59,517 nucleotides of DNA from Streptomyces lucensis JCM 4490 (lineage in GTDB: Bacteria > Actinomycetota > Actinomycetes > Streptomycetales > Streptomycetaceae), in the NCBI RefSeq assembly GCF_014650035.1, contig NZ_BMUE01000026.1:1-59517 (forward strand), given 5' to 3'. A program made the position numbers and the translations under genes. This document shows positions 51,330 through 58,922 of the stretch, piece after piece. The notes beneath the pieces are model-generated. The model searched no databases and was not told the origin of the DNA. It saw only the letters and a program-made list of their open reading frames with translations. Every line of letters starts with the position of its first letter. Position 1 is the stretch's first letter.

Positions 51330-52514
51330 CTACGGCAGCGCCAGCATCCGCTCCAGCGCGAGCTTGGCGAACGCCTCCGTCTCCTTGTCGACCTCGATGC
51401 GGTTGACCAGGTTGCCCTCGGCCAGGGACTCCAGGGTCCAGACCAGGTGGGGCAGGTCGATGCGGTTCATCGTCGAGCAGAAGCAGACCGTCCTGTCGAG
51501 GAAGACGATCTCCTTGCCCTCGGGCGCGAAACGGTTCGCCAGGCGGCGGACCAGGTTCAGCTCGGTGCCGATGGCCCACTTGGAACCGGCCGGGGCGGCC
51601 TCCAGGGCCTTGATGATGTACTCGGTCGAACCGACGTAGTCCGCCGCGGCCACGACCTCGTGCTTGCACTCCGGGTGGACCAGGACGTTCACGCCGGGGA
51701 TGCGCTCGCGCACGTCGTTCACCGAGTCGAGGCTGAAGCGGCCGTGCACCGAGCAGTGGCCGCGCCACAGGATCATCTTCGCGGCGCGCAGCTCCTGGGC
51801 GGTCAGTCCGCCGTTCGGCTTGTGCGGGTTGTAGACCACGCAGTCGTCCAGGGACATGCCCATGTCGCGGACGGCGGTGTTGCGGCCCAGGTGCTGGTCC
51901 GGCAGGAAGAGGACCTTCTCCCCCTGCTCGAACGCCCAGTCGAGGGCGCGCTTGGCGTTCGACGAGGTGCAGATCAGGCCGCCGTGCTTGCCGGTGAAGG
52001 CCTTGATGTCGGCGGAGGAGTTCATGTACGAGACCGGCACGACCTGCTCGGCGACGCCCGCCTCGGTCAGCACGTCCCAGCACTCGGCGACCTGCTCGGC
52101 CGTCGCCATGTCGGCCATGGAACAGCCGGCCGCGAGGTCGGGCAGGACCACCTTCTGGTCGTCGGACGTCAGGATGTCCGCCGACTCGGCCATGAAGTGC
52201 ACACCGCAGAAGACGATGTACTCGGCCTCCGGACGCGCGGCGGCGTCGCGGGCCAGCTTGAAGGAGTCGCCCGTGACGTCGGCGAACTGGATGACCTCGT
52301 CGCGCTGGTAGTGGTGGCCGAGCACGAAGACCTTGTCGCCGAGCTTCTCCTTGGCCGCGCGGGCGCGCTCGACCAGGTCGGGGTCGGACGGCGAAGGCAG
52401 GTCACCGGGGCACTCGACGCCCCGCTCGCTCTTCGGGTCGGCCTCGCGGCCGAGCAGCAGCAGGGCGAGCGGAGTCGGCTGTACGTCGAGCTCCGGGGTC
52501 TGGGCGGTGGTCAC
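51330..52514 (-). CDS. nadA: Quinolinate synthase NadA
   Basis: A 394-aa 4Fe-4S enzyme that condenses iminoaspartate with dihydroxyacetone phosphate to quinolinate in NAD synthesis. Cluster ligands are the Cys in VFCGVHFMAES, the Cys in VHPECKHEV and one in VCFCSTMNR. The VLGHHYQRDEV motif near 75 binds substrate. GTG 52514 gives the VTTAQTPELD start seen in relatives, after AAAGGG; an in-frame GTG 9 bp upstream is less likely. No nadB or nadC is adjacent. It diverges from an Fe-S carrier gene, which may serve its cluster maturation. Confidence 0.96.
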   Translation of the reverse strand: MTTAQTPELDVQPTPLALLLLGREADPKSERGVECPGDLPSPSDPDLVERARAAKEKLGDKVFVLGHHYQRDEVIQFADVTGDSFKLARDAAARPEAEYIVFCGVHFMAESADILTSDDQKVVLPDLAAGCSMADMATAEQVAECWDVLTEAGVAEQVVPVSYMNSSADIKAFTGKHGGLICTSSNAKRALDWAFEQGEKVLFLPDQHLGRNTAVRDMGMSLDDCVVYNPHKPNGGLTAQELRAAKMILWRGHCSVHGRFSLDSVNDVRERIPGVNVLVHPECKHEVVAAADYVGSTEYIIKALEAAPAGSKWAIGTELNLVRRLANRFAPEGKEIVFLDRTVCFCSTMNRIDLPHLVWTLESLAEGNLVNRIEVDKETEAFAKLALERMLALP

Positions 52515-52570
52515 GACACGCACCCTTTCTACTTTTCGTCTAACTGACGCTATCTATCATAACCGCTTCA

Positions 52571-52583
52571 CGTCACTTTGACG
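52571..52583. promoter_or_regulatory. Inverted repeat in the nadA/Fe-S carrier divergent promoter
   Basis: CGTCA-ctt-TGACG is a perfect 5-bp inverted repeat 57 bp upstream of nadA. It lies in an unusually AT-rich stretch (52530-52570), probably the nadA promoter. An NAD-responsive repressor is possible but no family site is recognised. Confidence 0.35.
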
Positions 52584-52777
52584 ATGGCCATAGCGTCCAT
52601 GTGACATGAATCCCGCCCGGCCGCCCCTCCGGGCCGCTGTCGATGCCGCCGGGCGTGTGCGAGCATGGCAAGAAGGAAAAACGCGAACCACGCGAATGCC
52701 CGGCCCGGAATGAATCCGCGAGAGCGCCGGTTGCACTCGTCGGCAAGCAGTCTCCGTACAACCCGGGAGAGATGTAG

Positions 52778-53134
52778 ATGTCCGTATCGGACGAGACCAG
52801 CACCGTCACCGACGGCATCATCCTGACCGACGCCGCCGCGGCCAAGGTCAAGGCCCTGCTCGACCAGGAAGGCCGTGACGACCTCGCCCTGCGCGTCGCC
52901 GTCCAGCCCGGCGGCTGCTCCGGCCTGCGCTACCAGCTCTTCTTCGACGAGCGCTCGCTCGACGGCGACGTGGAGAAGGACTTCGGCGGCGTCAAGGTCG
53001 TCACGGACCGCATGAGCGCCCCGTACCTGGGCGGCGCGACCGTCGACTTCGTGGACACCATCGAGAAGCAGGGCTTCACGATCGACAACCCGAACGCGAC
53101 CGGCTCCTGCGCCTGCGGCGACTCCTTCAGCTGA
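52778..53134 (+). CDS. erpA: HesB/IscA-family iron-sulfur carrier (ErpA-like)
   Basis: A 118-aa A-type carrier that delivers Fe-S clusters to client proteins. The three conserved cysteines are Cys47 (QPGGCSGLRY), Cys111 and Cys113 (GSCACGDSF). The length and N-terminal ILTDAAAAKVKALL helix are typical. The start follows GGAGAG. The neighbour NadA requires a 4Fe-4S cluster, and LipA in this window needs two, so both are plausible clients; this is inference. Two hairpins follow the stop. Confidence 0.93.
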   Translation: MSVSDETSTVTDGIILTDAAAAKVKALLDQEGRDDLALRVAVQPGGCSGLRYQLFFDERSLDGDVEKDFGGVKVVTDRMSAPYLGGATVDFVDTIEKQGFTIDNPNATGSCACGDSFS

Positions 53135-53140
53135 GCCGGC

Positions 53141-53163
53141 GGCTCGTTCCCGGGGAACGAGCC
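53141..53163 (+). terminator. First hairpin after the Fe-S carrier gene
   Basis: GGCTCGTTCC-cgg-GGAACGAGCC is a perfect 10-bp stem that starts 6 bp past the stop codon. Confidence 0.7.
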
Positions 53164-53178
53164 CCACGGCCGGACACG

Positions 53179-53212
53179 AAGGCGGCGGCCCCCCACGGGG
53201 GGCCGCCGCCTT
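53179..53212. terminator. Second, stronger bidirectional terminator
   Basis: A 15-bp perfect stem (53179-53193 and 53198-53212) with loop cacg, flanked by AA/TT, sits between the convergent Fe-S carrier and anchored-protein genes. Confidence 0.85.
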
Positions 53213-53227
53213 CTTCGTCGCGCCGGG

Positions 53228-54772
53228 TCAGCGGGCCTGCGGCCGAGTCGCTCCCGGCCCGGCCTTCGCGATCCGCTCACCGTCCGCGCCGACCACCGTG
53301 CGCCCGTCCAGTGGCGCGTCCAGCCGTACGGTCTTCACGTACTCCTTGGCGATCAGCACGCACACCTTGCCCGGCCAGGGCTTCTCGGTGACCGTCACCC
53401 TCACCCGGTCCTCGCCCTCCCGCGCCGACACGGTGTAGTCGGCGCACACCCCGCCGAAGAAGTGCACGGCCAGCTTCCGGCCGTCAGCCGTGTAGCCGGT
53501 CACCTCCACCTTCTTCGTGCGGGGGGCGGTGGGCAGGGACTTCGACGGCGCCGACTTCCGCGACACCAGGTACTCCGGGTCGACCGCGGGATACGTCACC
53601 GTGTCCCTTCCCGCCGGCTCCCGCACCTCGAACAGCCACGACGGCACCAGCGCCTGCCGCCCGCCGACCGAGTGCGCGGCCAGCCCGAACACCGCCTTCT
53701 CCACCGTGATGACCGTGCCGGCCGTCCGCTTCGGCACCGGCGCGGGAGCCCCCGTGGCCGTGCCGCACGGCTGCTCCAGCCGGTCCTTCGCCGGCACCGG
53801 GGTGGCACAGCCGCCGATCCCCATCCGGTGGTCGCTCCTCGGCGCCTTGTTCATCAGCCCGAGGGCCTTCTCCGCACCCACCACGGGGTACGTGTCACCC
53901 TTCGCCGTCGCGCCCAGCAGACCGTGCCCGCCGACGATCTCACCCTTCTTGCCGACGGTCAGCCCGGTCGTCCAGCCGTGCGTCGGCAGCCCGCCGACCA
54001 CCGGGTCGGCGTCGACCACCCGCTGCGCCCCCAGGACCTGGCTCGCGTCGGTCTTCGCGTCGTCCAGCCCGGCCGCCTTCAGCACCGGCGCGGCCGCCGC
54101 CCTCGCCTCAGGCACACTCACCGGGCCGCCCGTGGGACCCATCGGGTCGTGCGCGCACAGGGGCCCCTTCCTGCAGTTGTCGGTGCCCGGCGCGTACCGG
54201 CTGAACGTCCAGCCGCCCGGCGCGTCCCGGTTCACCGTCAGCCGCGGACCCGAGCCGTCCTTGCCGCCGACCCGCCAGATCCGCCCCTCCGCCACCGGGG
54301 CCCCGTCCATCCCGAGCGCCTCGGCCAGCCGGGCCACGGCGTCCTTGCCGACCTCGCCCTTCGCCACGTACACCGGCGCGGAGCCGGGCCCGTCCGGCAG
54401 GTCGCCCCCGGCCACGTACCGCACGCCGTACGGGTCGGGCTCCCCGGGCGCGATGCCGTTCGTACCCGGCTGGTCGTCCAGGGTCAGCGGCGGGGGAGTG
54501 CCGCGCCCGCCGGACGCGCCCGGGCCGCTACGACCGTCCGGGCCGCCGCTCGCGGCGAGGTACGCGCCGCCGCCGCCGATCAGCATCACCGCCGCCGCGA
54601 CGGAGGCGACGACCACCGGGGAGCGGCGCCGGGCGGGCCGCTCGTCCGCGCTCGCGTCGCCGGCCCGCGGCTGTTCGGCCACGGTCTCCCCGGAGGTCTC
54701 GGGCAGCTCCGGCTCACCGGAGTTCTCAGGCCGCTCCGGCTCACCGGAGTCGTCGGGCCGCTCGGTGTTCAC
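53228..54772 (-). CDS. Membrane-anchored extracytoplasmic protein of unknown function
   Basis: A 514-aa protein. The first 45 residues are acidic and repetitive (SGEPERPENSGEPELPETSGE-type units), followed by a basic RPARRR and one membrane helix (about 52-74). The remaining 430 residues are predicted outside the membrane, Pro/Gly-rich at first, with paired cysteines (NCRKGPLCAHD; GGCATPVP, EQPCGTA) that could form disulfides. No catalytic motif is recognised. GTG 54772 is the start. The region downstream is convergent with the Fe-S carrier gene, and upstream lies a small gene on the same strand. Confidence 0.75.
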   Translation of the reverse strand: MNTERPDDSGEPERPENSGEPELPETSGETVAEQPRAGDASADERPARRRSPVVVASVAAAVMLIGGGGAYLAASGGPDGRSGPGASGGRGTPPPLTLDDQPGTNGIAPGEPDPYGVRYVAGGDLPDGPGSAPVYVAKGEVGKDAVARLAEALGMDGAPVAEGRIWRVGGKDGSGPRLTVNRDAPGGWTFSRYAPGTDNCRKGPLCAHDPMGPTGGPVSVPEARAAAAPVLKAAGLDDAKTDASQVLGAQRVVDADPVVGGLPTHGWTTGLTVGKKGEIVGGHGLLGATAKGDTYPVVGAEKALGLMNKAPRSDHRMGIGGCATPVPAKDRLEQPCGTATGAPAPVPKRTAGTVITVEKAVFGLAAHSVGGRQALVPSWLFEVREPAGRDTVTYPAVDPEYLVSRKSAPSKSLPTAPRTKKVEVTGYTADGRKLAVHFFGGVCADYTVSAREGEDRVRVTVTEKPWPGKVCVLIAKEYVKTVRLDAPLDGRTVVGADGERIAKAGPGATRPQAR

Positions 54773-54873
54773 CGCATCGCTCCTCGCTGCGTCGTGTCCC
54801 GCATCCCCTGCGCGGGGGACGCCGATGGGACGCGGGAGAGGAGCGCTCGGTTCCCGGCAGGCGTCCGCGCGGG

Positions 54874-55083
54874 TCAGTCGCCGTAGTCGGACATCGCGTC
54901 CAGCAGCCGCGCGGACCGCGCCGGCACGCTCACCCCGTGGATGAGGGAGGGCGGCACCGGCCGTGCGGCGGAGCGCTCGGGAACCGCCCAGTGCGGAGCC
55001 ATCCGGGCGCAGTCGCCGCGCAGCGTGGCGAGGCCGCCCTCGAGGTCGGCCGGGGCGGAGGAGTTGACCTTGGGGTTCGTCAT
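54874..55083 (-). CDS. Small hypothetical protein
   Basis: A 69-aa protein (MTNPKVNSSAPADLEGGLA, RMAPHWAVPERSA and a C-terminal LLDAMSDYGD). The N-terminal part and the conserved-looking Asp-Tyr-Gly-Asp end suggest a real peptide rather than noise, but there is no domain. Ribosome site GGTGCGG is weak. It precedes the anchored protein by 101 bp on the same strand and diverges from the sugar kinase. Confidence 0.5.
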   Translation of the reverse strand: MTNPKVNSSAPADLEGGLATLRGDCARMAPHWAVPERSAARPVPPSLIHGVSVPARSARLLDAMSDYGD

Positions 55084-55267
55084 GACCGCACCGTAGACAC
55101 GACCCGGCCTGTGAAGAAAGAGCTACTATCGGGTAGTTTCGCCAGCTTCAGTGGTGCCGCCTTTGCGGGTAGCGTGAACTGTCAATCCAGCCCTCCCGTC
55201 TCCCACCACCACCCCTCCAGCGAGCGCCATCGCGCGCTCCTTCTTGTTTCCGCAGGAGAATGCCCTC

Positions 55268-56242
55268 GTGCGCATCGCAGTCACCGGCTCCATCGCCACC
55301 GACCACCTCATGACCTTCCCCGGCCGCTTCGCCGACCAGTTCGTCGCGGACCAGCTGCACACGGTCTCCCTCTCCTTCCTGGTCGACAACCTGGACGTGC
55401 GCCGGGGCGGCGTCGGCGCGAACATCGCCTTCGGCATGGGCCAGCTCGGCACCGGGCCGATCCTGGTCGGCGCGGCCGGCTTCGACTTCGACGAGTACCG
55501 GGCCTGGCTCGGCCGGCACGGCGTGGACACCGACTCCGTCCGCATCTCCGAGACCCTGCACACCGCCCGCTTCGTGTGCACCACCGACGCCGACCACAAC
55601 CAGATCGGCTCCTTCTACACCGGCGCGATGAGCGAGGCCCGCCTCATCGAGCTGAAGACGGTGGCCGACCGCGTCGGCGGCCTCGACCTGGTCCTCATCG
55701 GCGCCGACGACCCCGAGGCGATGCTCCGCCACACGGAGGAGTGCCGCTCCCGCGCGATCCCCTTCGCCGCCGACTTCTCCCAGCAGATCGCCCGGATGGA
55801 GGGCGAGGAGATCCGGATACTGCTGGACGGCGCGACGTACCTGTTCTCCAACGAGTACGAGAAGGGCCTCATCGAGTCCAAGACCGGCTGGAACGACGCC
55901 GAGATCCTCGCCAAGGTCGGCCACCGCGTCACCACGCTCGGCTCGCGGGGCGTGCGGATCGAGCGGGTCGGCGAGGACCCGATCGAGGTCGGCTGCCCGG
56001 ACGAGGAGCGCAAGGCCGACCCCACGGGCGTCGGCGACGCCTTCCGCGCCGGTTTCCTGTCCGGCCTGGCCTGGGGTGTCTCCCTGGAGCGCGCGGCGCA
56101 GGTCGGCTGCATGCTGGCGACCCTCGTCATCGAGACGGTGGGCACCCAGGAGTACCAGCTGCGCCGGGGCCACTTCATGGAGCGCTTCGTCAAGGCGTAC
56201 GGGGACGAGGCCGGCCAGGAGGTGCGGGCCCACCTGGGCTGA
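55268..56242 (+). CDS. PfkB-family carbohydrate/adenosine kinase
   Basis: A 324-aa ribokinase-like enzyme that phosphorylates a sugar or nucleoside with ATP. RGGVGANIAFGMGQLG (about 47-62) is the substrate-side signature, and DPTGVGDAFRAGFLSGLAWG holds the catalytic Asp (GVGDAF) and the anion hole. GTG 55268 follows AGGAGAA. The actinobacterial orthologue is often annotated as adenosine kinase or sugar kinase; the true substrate is unknown. It is convergent with the desulfurase. Confidence 0.9.
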   Translation: MRIAVTGSIATDHLMTFPGRFADQFVADQLHTVSLSFLVDNLDVRRGGVGANIAFGMGQLGTGPILVGAAGFDFDEYRAWLGRHGVDTDSVRISETLHTARFVCTTDADHNQIGSFYTGAMSEARLIELKTVADRVGGLDLVLIGADDPEAMLRHTEECRSRAIPFAADFSQQIARMEGEEIRILLDGATYLFSNEYEKGLIESKTGWNDAEILAKVGHRVTTLGSRGVRIERVGEDPIEVGCPDEERKADPTGVGDAFRAGFLSGLAWGVSLERAAQVGCMLATLVIETVGTQEYQLRRGHFMERFVKAYGDEAGQEVRAHLG

Positions 56243-56257
56243 GAACCGTACGGGCGC

Positions 56258-57634
56258 TCAGCCGGTCCGGCGGACCAGGTACGCGGTTCCCTGCTCCGCC
56301 GGCTCCTCGCCCACGTACTCCTGCCCGCGCATCTGGCACCAGGCCGGGATGTCGAGGCGGGCGGCCTCGTCGTCCGACAGGACCCGCACCGTGCCCCCCA
56401 CCGGCACCTCCCCGATGACCTTGGCCAGCTCGATGACCGGAATCGGGCAGCGCTTGCCCAGGGAGTCCACGACGAGCTCCTCGCTCCGCGCCCGAACGGC
56501 CGGAGCGGGTGCCCCCAGCTTCTCCCGCACGCCCGCGACGGCCGCCGGAAGCACGTCCAGGAAGCGTTCGACGTCCTCCTCGGCGGCCCCCGGCGGCAGG
56601 GACACCCGCACATTGCCCTCGCTCAGCACCCCCATCGCCTTCAGTACGTGGCTGGGCGTCAGCGTGCTGCTCGTGCATGACGAACCGGACGACACGGAGA
56701 AGCCCGCCCGGTCCAGCTCGTGCAGCAGCGCCTCTCCGTCGGCATAGAGACAGGAGAAGGTGACGATCCCCGGCAGCCGCCGCTCCGGATCGCCGACCAC
56801 CTCCACGTCCGGCACCAGCCGCGGCACCCGGGCCCGGATCCGCTCCGTCAGTTCCCGCAGCCGTGCCGCCTCCTGGGCCGCCTCGGCCCGCACCGCACGC
56901 AGGGACGCCACGGCCGCCACCACGGCCGGGATGTTCTCGAAACCGGGCGCCCGCCCCGACTCCCGCTCGTCCACCGGCCCTTGGGCGGCGAACCGCACCC
57001 CCTTGCGCACGACGAGCAGTCCGACCCCCGGCGGCCCGCCCCACTTGTGCGCGCTGGCCGCGAGCAGTGACCAGTCGCCCCCGACCGGCCCCCACCCCAG
57101 CGACTGGGCCGCGTCCACCAGCAGGGGAACCCCGGCGGCCCGGCAGGCCCCGGCCACCTCGGCCACCGGCTGGACGGTCCCCACCTCGTGATTGGCCGAC
57201 TGCAGGCACGCCAGCGCGCTGTCCGGCCGCAGCGCGGCGGCGTAGGCCGACGGGTCCACCGCCCCCGCCCGGTTCACGGCCACCCTCGTGACCTCGCCGC
57301 CCTCCGCCTCGAACGCCTCCGCAGAATGGAGTACCGAGGAATGTTCGACCGCTGACACGATCAGGTGGCGTCCGACCCGCCGCCGTCCGGCCAACACCCC
57401 CGCCACACCGGTGTGCACGGCCCGGGTCCCGGACGCCGTGAACACCACCTCGTCCGCCCGGCACCCCACGGCCTCGGCAGCCGCCTCCCGCGCCGCGTCG
57501 AGCAGCAGCCGGGCCTTCCGCCCCTCCCGGTGGAGGCGGGCGGGATCGGCCCACCCGTCATCCAGCGAGGCGAGCAACGCCTGCCGGGCCACGGGGTGGA
57601 GGGGGGCGGCGGATGCGGCATCGAAGTAGGACAC
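56258..57634 (-). CDS. Cysteine desulfurase fused to a TusA sulfurtransferase domain
   Basis: A 458-aa PLP enzyme. Residues 1-360 are NifS/IscS-like: Lys197 in SAHKWGGP binds PLP, VDAAQSLGW holds the cofactor Asp, and SSGSSCTSS contains the persulfide Cys. Residues about 385-458 are a TusA domain with Cys396 in GKRCPIPV. The fusion allows direct persulfide transfer from the desulfurase to TusA, for thio-modification of tRNA, molybdopterin or Fe-S work. GTG 57634 is the start. It diverges from ctaC across 325 bp. Confidence 0.93.
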   Translation of the reverse strand: MSYFDAASAAPLHPVARQALLASLDDGWADPARLHREGRKARLLLDAAREAAAEAVGCRADEVVFTASGTRAVHTGVAGVLAGRRRVGRHLIVSAVEHSSVLHSAEAFEAEGGEVTRVAVNRAGAVDPSAYAAALRPDSALACLQSANHEVGTVQPVAEVAGACRAAGVPLLVDAAQSLGWGPVGGDWSLLAASAHKWGGPPGVGLLVVRKGVRFAAQGPVDERESGRAPGFENIPAVVAAVASLRAVRAEAAQEAARLRELTERIRARVPRLVPDVEVVGDPERRLPGIVTFSCLYADGEALLHELDRAGFSVSSGSSCTSSTLTPSHVLKAMGVLSEGNVRVSLPPGAAEEDVERFLDVLPAAVAGVREKLGAPAPAVRARSEELVVDSLGKRCPIPVIELAKVIGEVPVGGTVRVLSDDEAARLDIPAWCQMRGQEYVGEEPAEQGTAYLVRRTG

Positions 57635-57707
57635 ACGGCTACGGTAGAACTTCGGCCGGGCGAGTCACCCCCAGGGGCGCCGGGCTGTGTCCGAAGTGGC
57701 TCCGCCG

Positions 57708-57748
57708 AGGGGCGCGACCAGCCACAACGCACCCGCACGCGCGGTCGC
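57708..57748. repeat. Interspersed intergenic repeat, truncated copy
   Basis: The stretch starting aggggcgcgaccagccac and continuing aacgcacccgcac closely matches a repeat I recall in many Streptomyces intergenic regions (GGGGCGCGGGGAACTGCGCG, then ACCAGCCACAACG), but lacks its central GGGGAACTGCGC. GCGACC (57714) and GGTCGC (57743) could form a weak 6-bp stem. Confidence 0.5.
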
Positions 57749-57849
57749 AAACCGCTACAACCCGAGCTATTGGACGCCCGATCCCACCTCTTCGGAGTGA
57801 CCGGCGGCGCGTATGCCCCCCTCCCCGCGAACCCCCGGAGGGCGTCGGC

Positions 57850-57880
57850 TAGGGTTTGGTCCGCATAAACATCCAAACCC
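57850..57880 (+). promoter_or_regulatory. ctaC promoter with overlapping inverted repeat
   Basis: GGGTTTGG (57852-57859) and CCAAACCC (57873-57880) are perfect 8-bp inverted arms around a 13-nt spacer. The left arm overlaps TAGGGT (57850-57855), a likely -10. The pair could be an operator or a 5'-UTR hairpin. No -35 is clear. Confidence 0.5.
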
Positions 57881-57959
57881 CTGCCCGACGCAGGGCGGCG
57901 ACCGACCAGCGAGAAGGCCGCAGCCGACCGCGCGGGCGAGACTCTCGGGAAGGCGCTAC

Positions 57960-58922
57960 GTGAGTCCCAACGGCTCCGACCGCTCGCCGCGGCGCCCGAT
58001 GCGGCGGAAGCTGCTGCAGGCACTGACCGCGGGCCTGGTCCTGGCGACCGCTACCGGTTGCACATACAAGGACTTCCCCCGCCTTGGCATGCCCACCCCG
58101 ACCACGGAAGAGGCTCCGCGGATCCTCTCCCTGTGGCAGGGCTCCTGGGCTGCCGCGCTCGCCGTCGGCGTGCTGGTGTGGGGCCTGATCCTGTGGAGTG
58201 CTTTCTTCCACCGGCGCAGCCGCACCAAGGTCGAGGTACCTCCGCAGACCCGGTACAACATGCCGATCGAGGCCCTGTACACGGTGGTCCCGATCATCAT
58301 CATCTCGGTGCTCTTCTACTTCACGGCCCGGGACGAGTCGAAGCTGCTCAGCCTCACCGACAAGAAGCCCGACGTCACGGTCAACGTGGTCGGCTTCCAG
58401 TGGAGCTGGGGCTTCAATTACGTCGCGGACGTCCCCGGTTCCACCGGTGACGCCAAGACCGACAAGAACCTGGACGCGATCCCGAACCGGTTCAAGGACG
58501 TCTTCCCGGCGAACGCCGGCGGTGTCTACGACGTCGGTACGCCCGGCACGCGGAACCCGCAGACGGGCAACCCCGGTCCGACGCTCTGGCTTCCCAAGGG
58601 CAAGACCGTGCGTTTCATCCTGACCTCGCGTGACGTCATCCACTCCTTCTGGGTGGTGCCGTTCCTGATGAAGCAGGACGTCATCCCGGGCCACACCAAC
58701 GCCTTCCAGGTGACCCCCAACAAGGAGGGCACCTTCCTCGGCAAGTGTGCGGAGCTCTGCGGTGTCGACCACTCCCGGATGCTGTTCAACGTGAAGGTCG
58801 TCTCCCCCGAGCGCTACGAGCAGCACCTCAAGGACCTCGCCAAGAAGGGGCAGACCGGTTACATTCCCGCCGGCATCGCGCAGACGAGCCACGAGAAGAA
58901 CCGGGAGACGAACAACCTGTGA
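57960..58922 (+). CDS. ctaC: Cytochrome c oxidase subunit II (CtaC)
   Basis: A 320-aa subunit of the aa3-type terminal oxidase. The N-terminus is a lipoprotein signal with lipobox ATGC and Cys34 as the modified residue. Two membrane helices follow (about 58-80 and 100-118). The CuA domain has DVIHSFWVV, then Cys263, Glu265, Cys267, His271 and Met274 in CAELCGVDHSRM, so the binuclear copper site is complete. GTG 57960 follows GGGAAGG and gives the normal length. The stop overlaps the ctaD start as GTGA. Confidence 0.96.
   Translation: MSPNGSDRSPRRPMRRKLLQALTAGLVLATATGCTYKDFPRLGMPTPTTEEAPRILSLWQGSWAAALAVGVLVWGLILWSAFFHRRSRTKVEVPPQTRYNMPIEALYTVVPIIIISVLFYFTARDESKLLSLTDKKPDVTVNVVGFQWSWGFNYVADVPGSTGDAKTDKNLDAIPNRFKDVFPANAGGVYDVGTPGTRNPQTGNPGPTLWLPKGKTVRFILTSRDVIHSFWVVPFLMKQDVIPGHTNAFQVTPNKEGTFLGKCAELCGVDHSRMLFNVKVVSPERYEQHLKDLAKKGQTGYIPAGIAQTSHEKNRETNNL

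Larger units (their letters stand above)
57635..57959. other. Divergent region between the desulfurase gene and ctaC
   Basis: These 325 bases contain no gene on present evidence. They hold a Streptomyces-type interspersed repeat (57708-57748), a promoter-like TAGGGT overlapped by an inverted repeat (57852-57880), and a leader of about 100 nt before ctaC. Confidence 0.6.
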
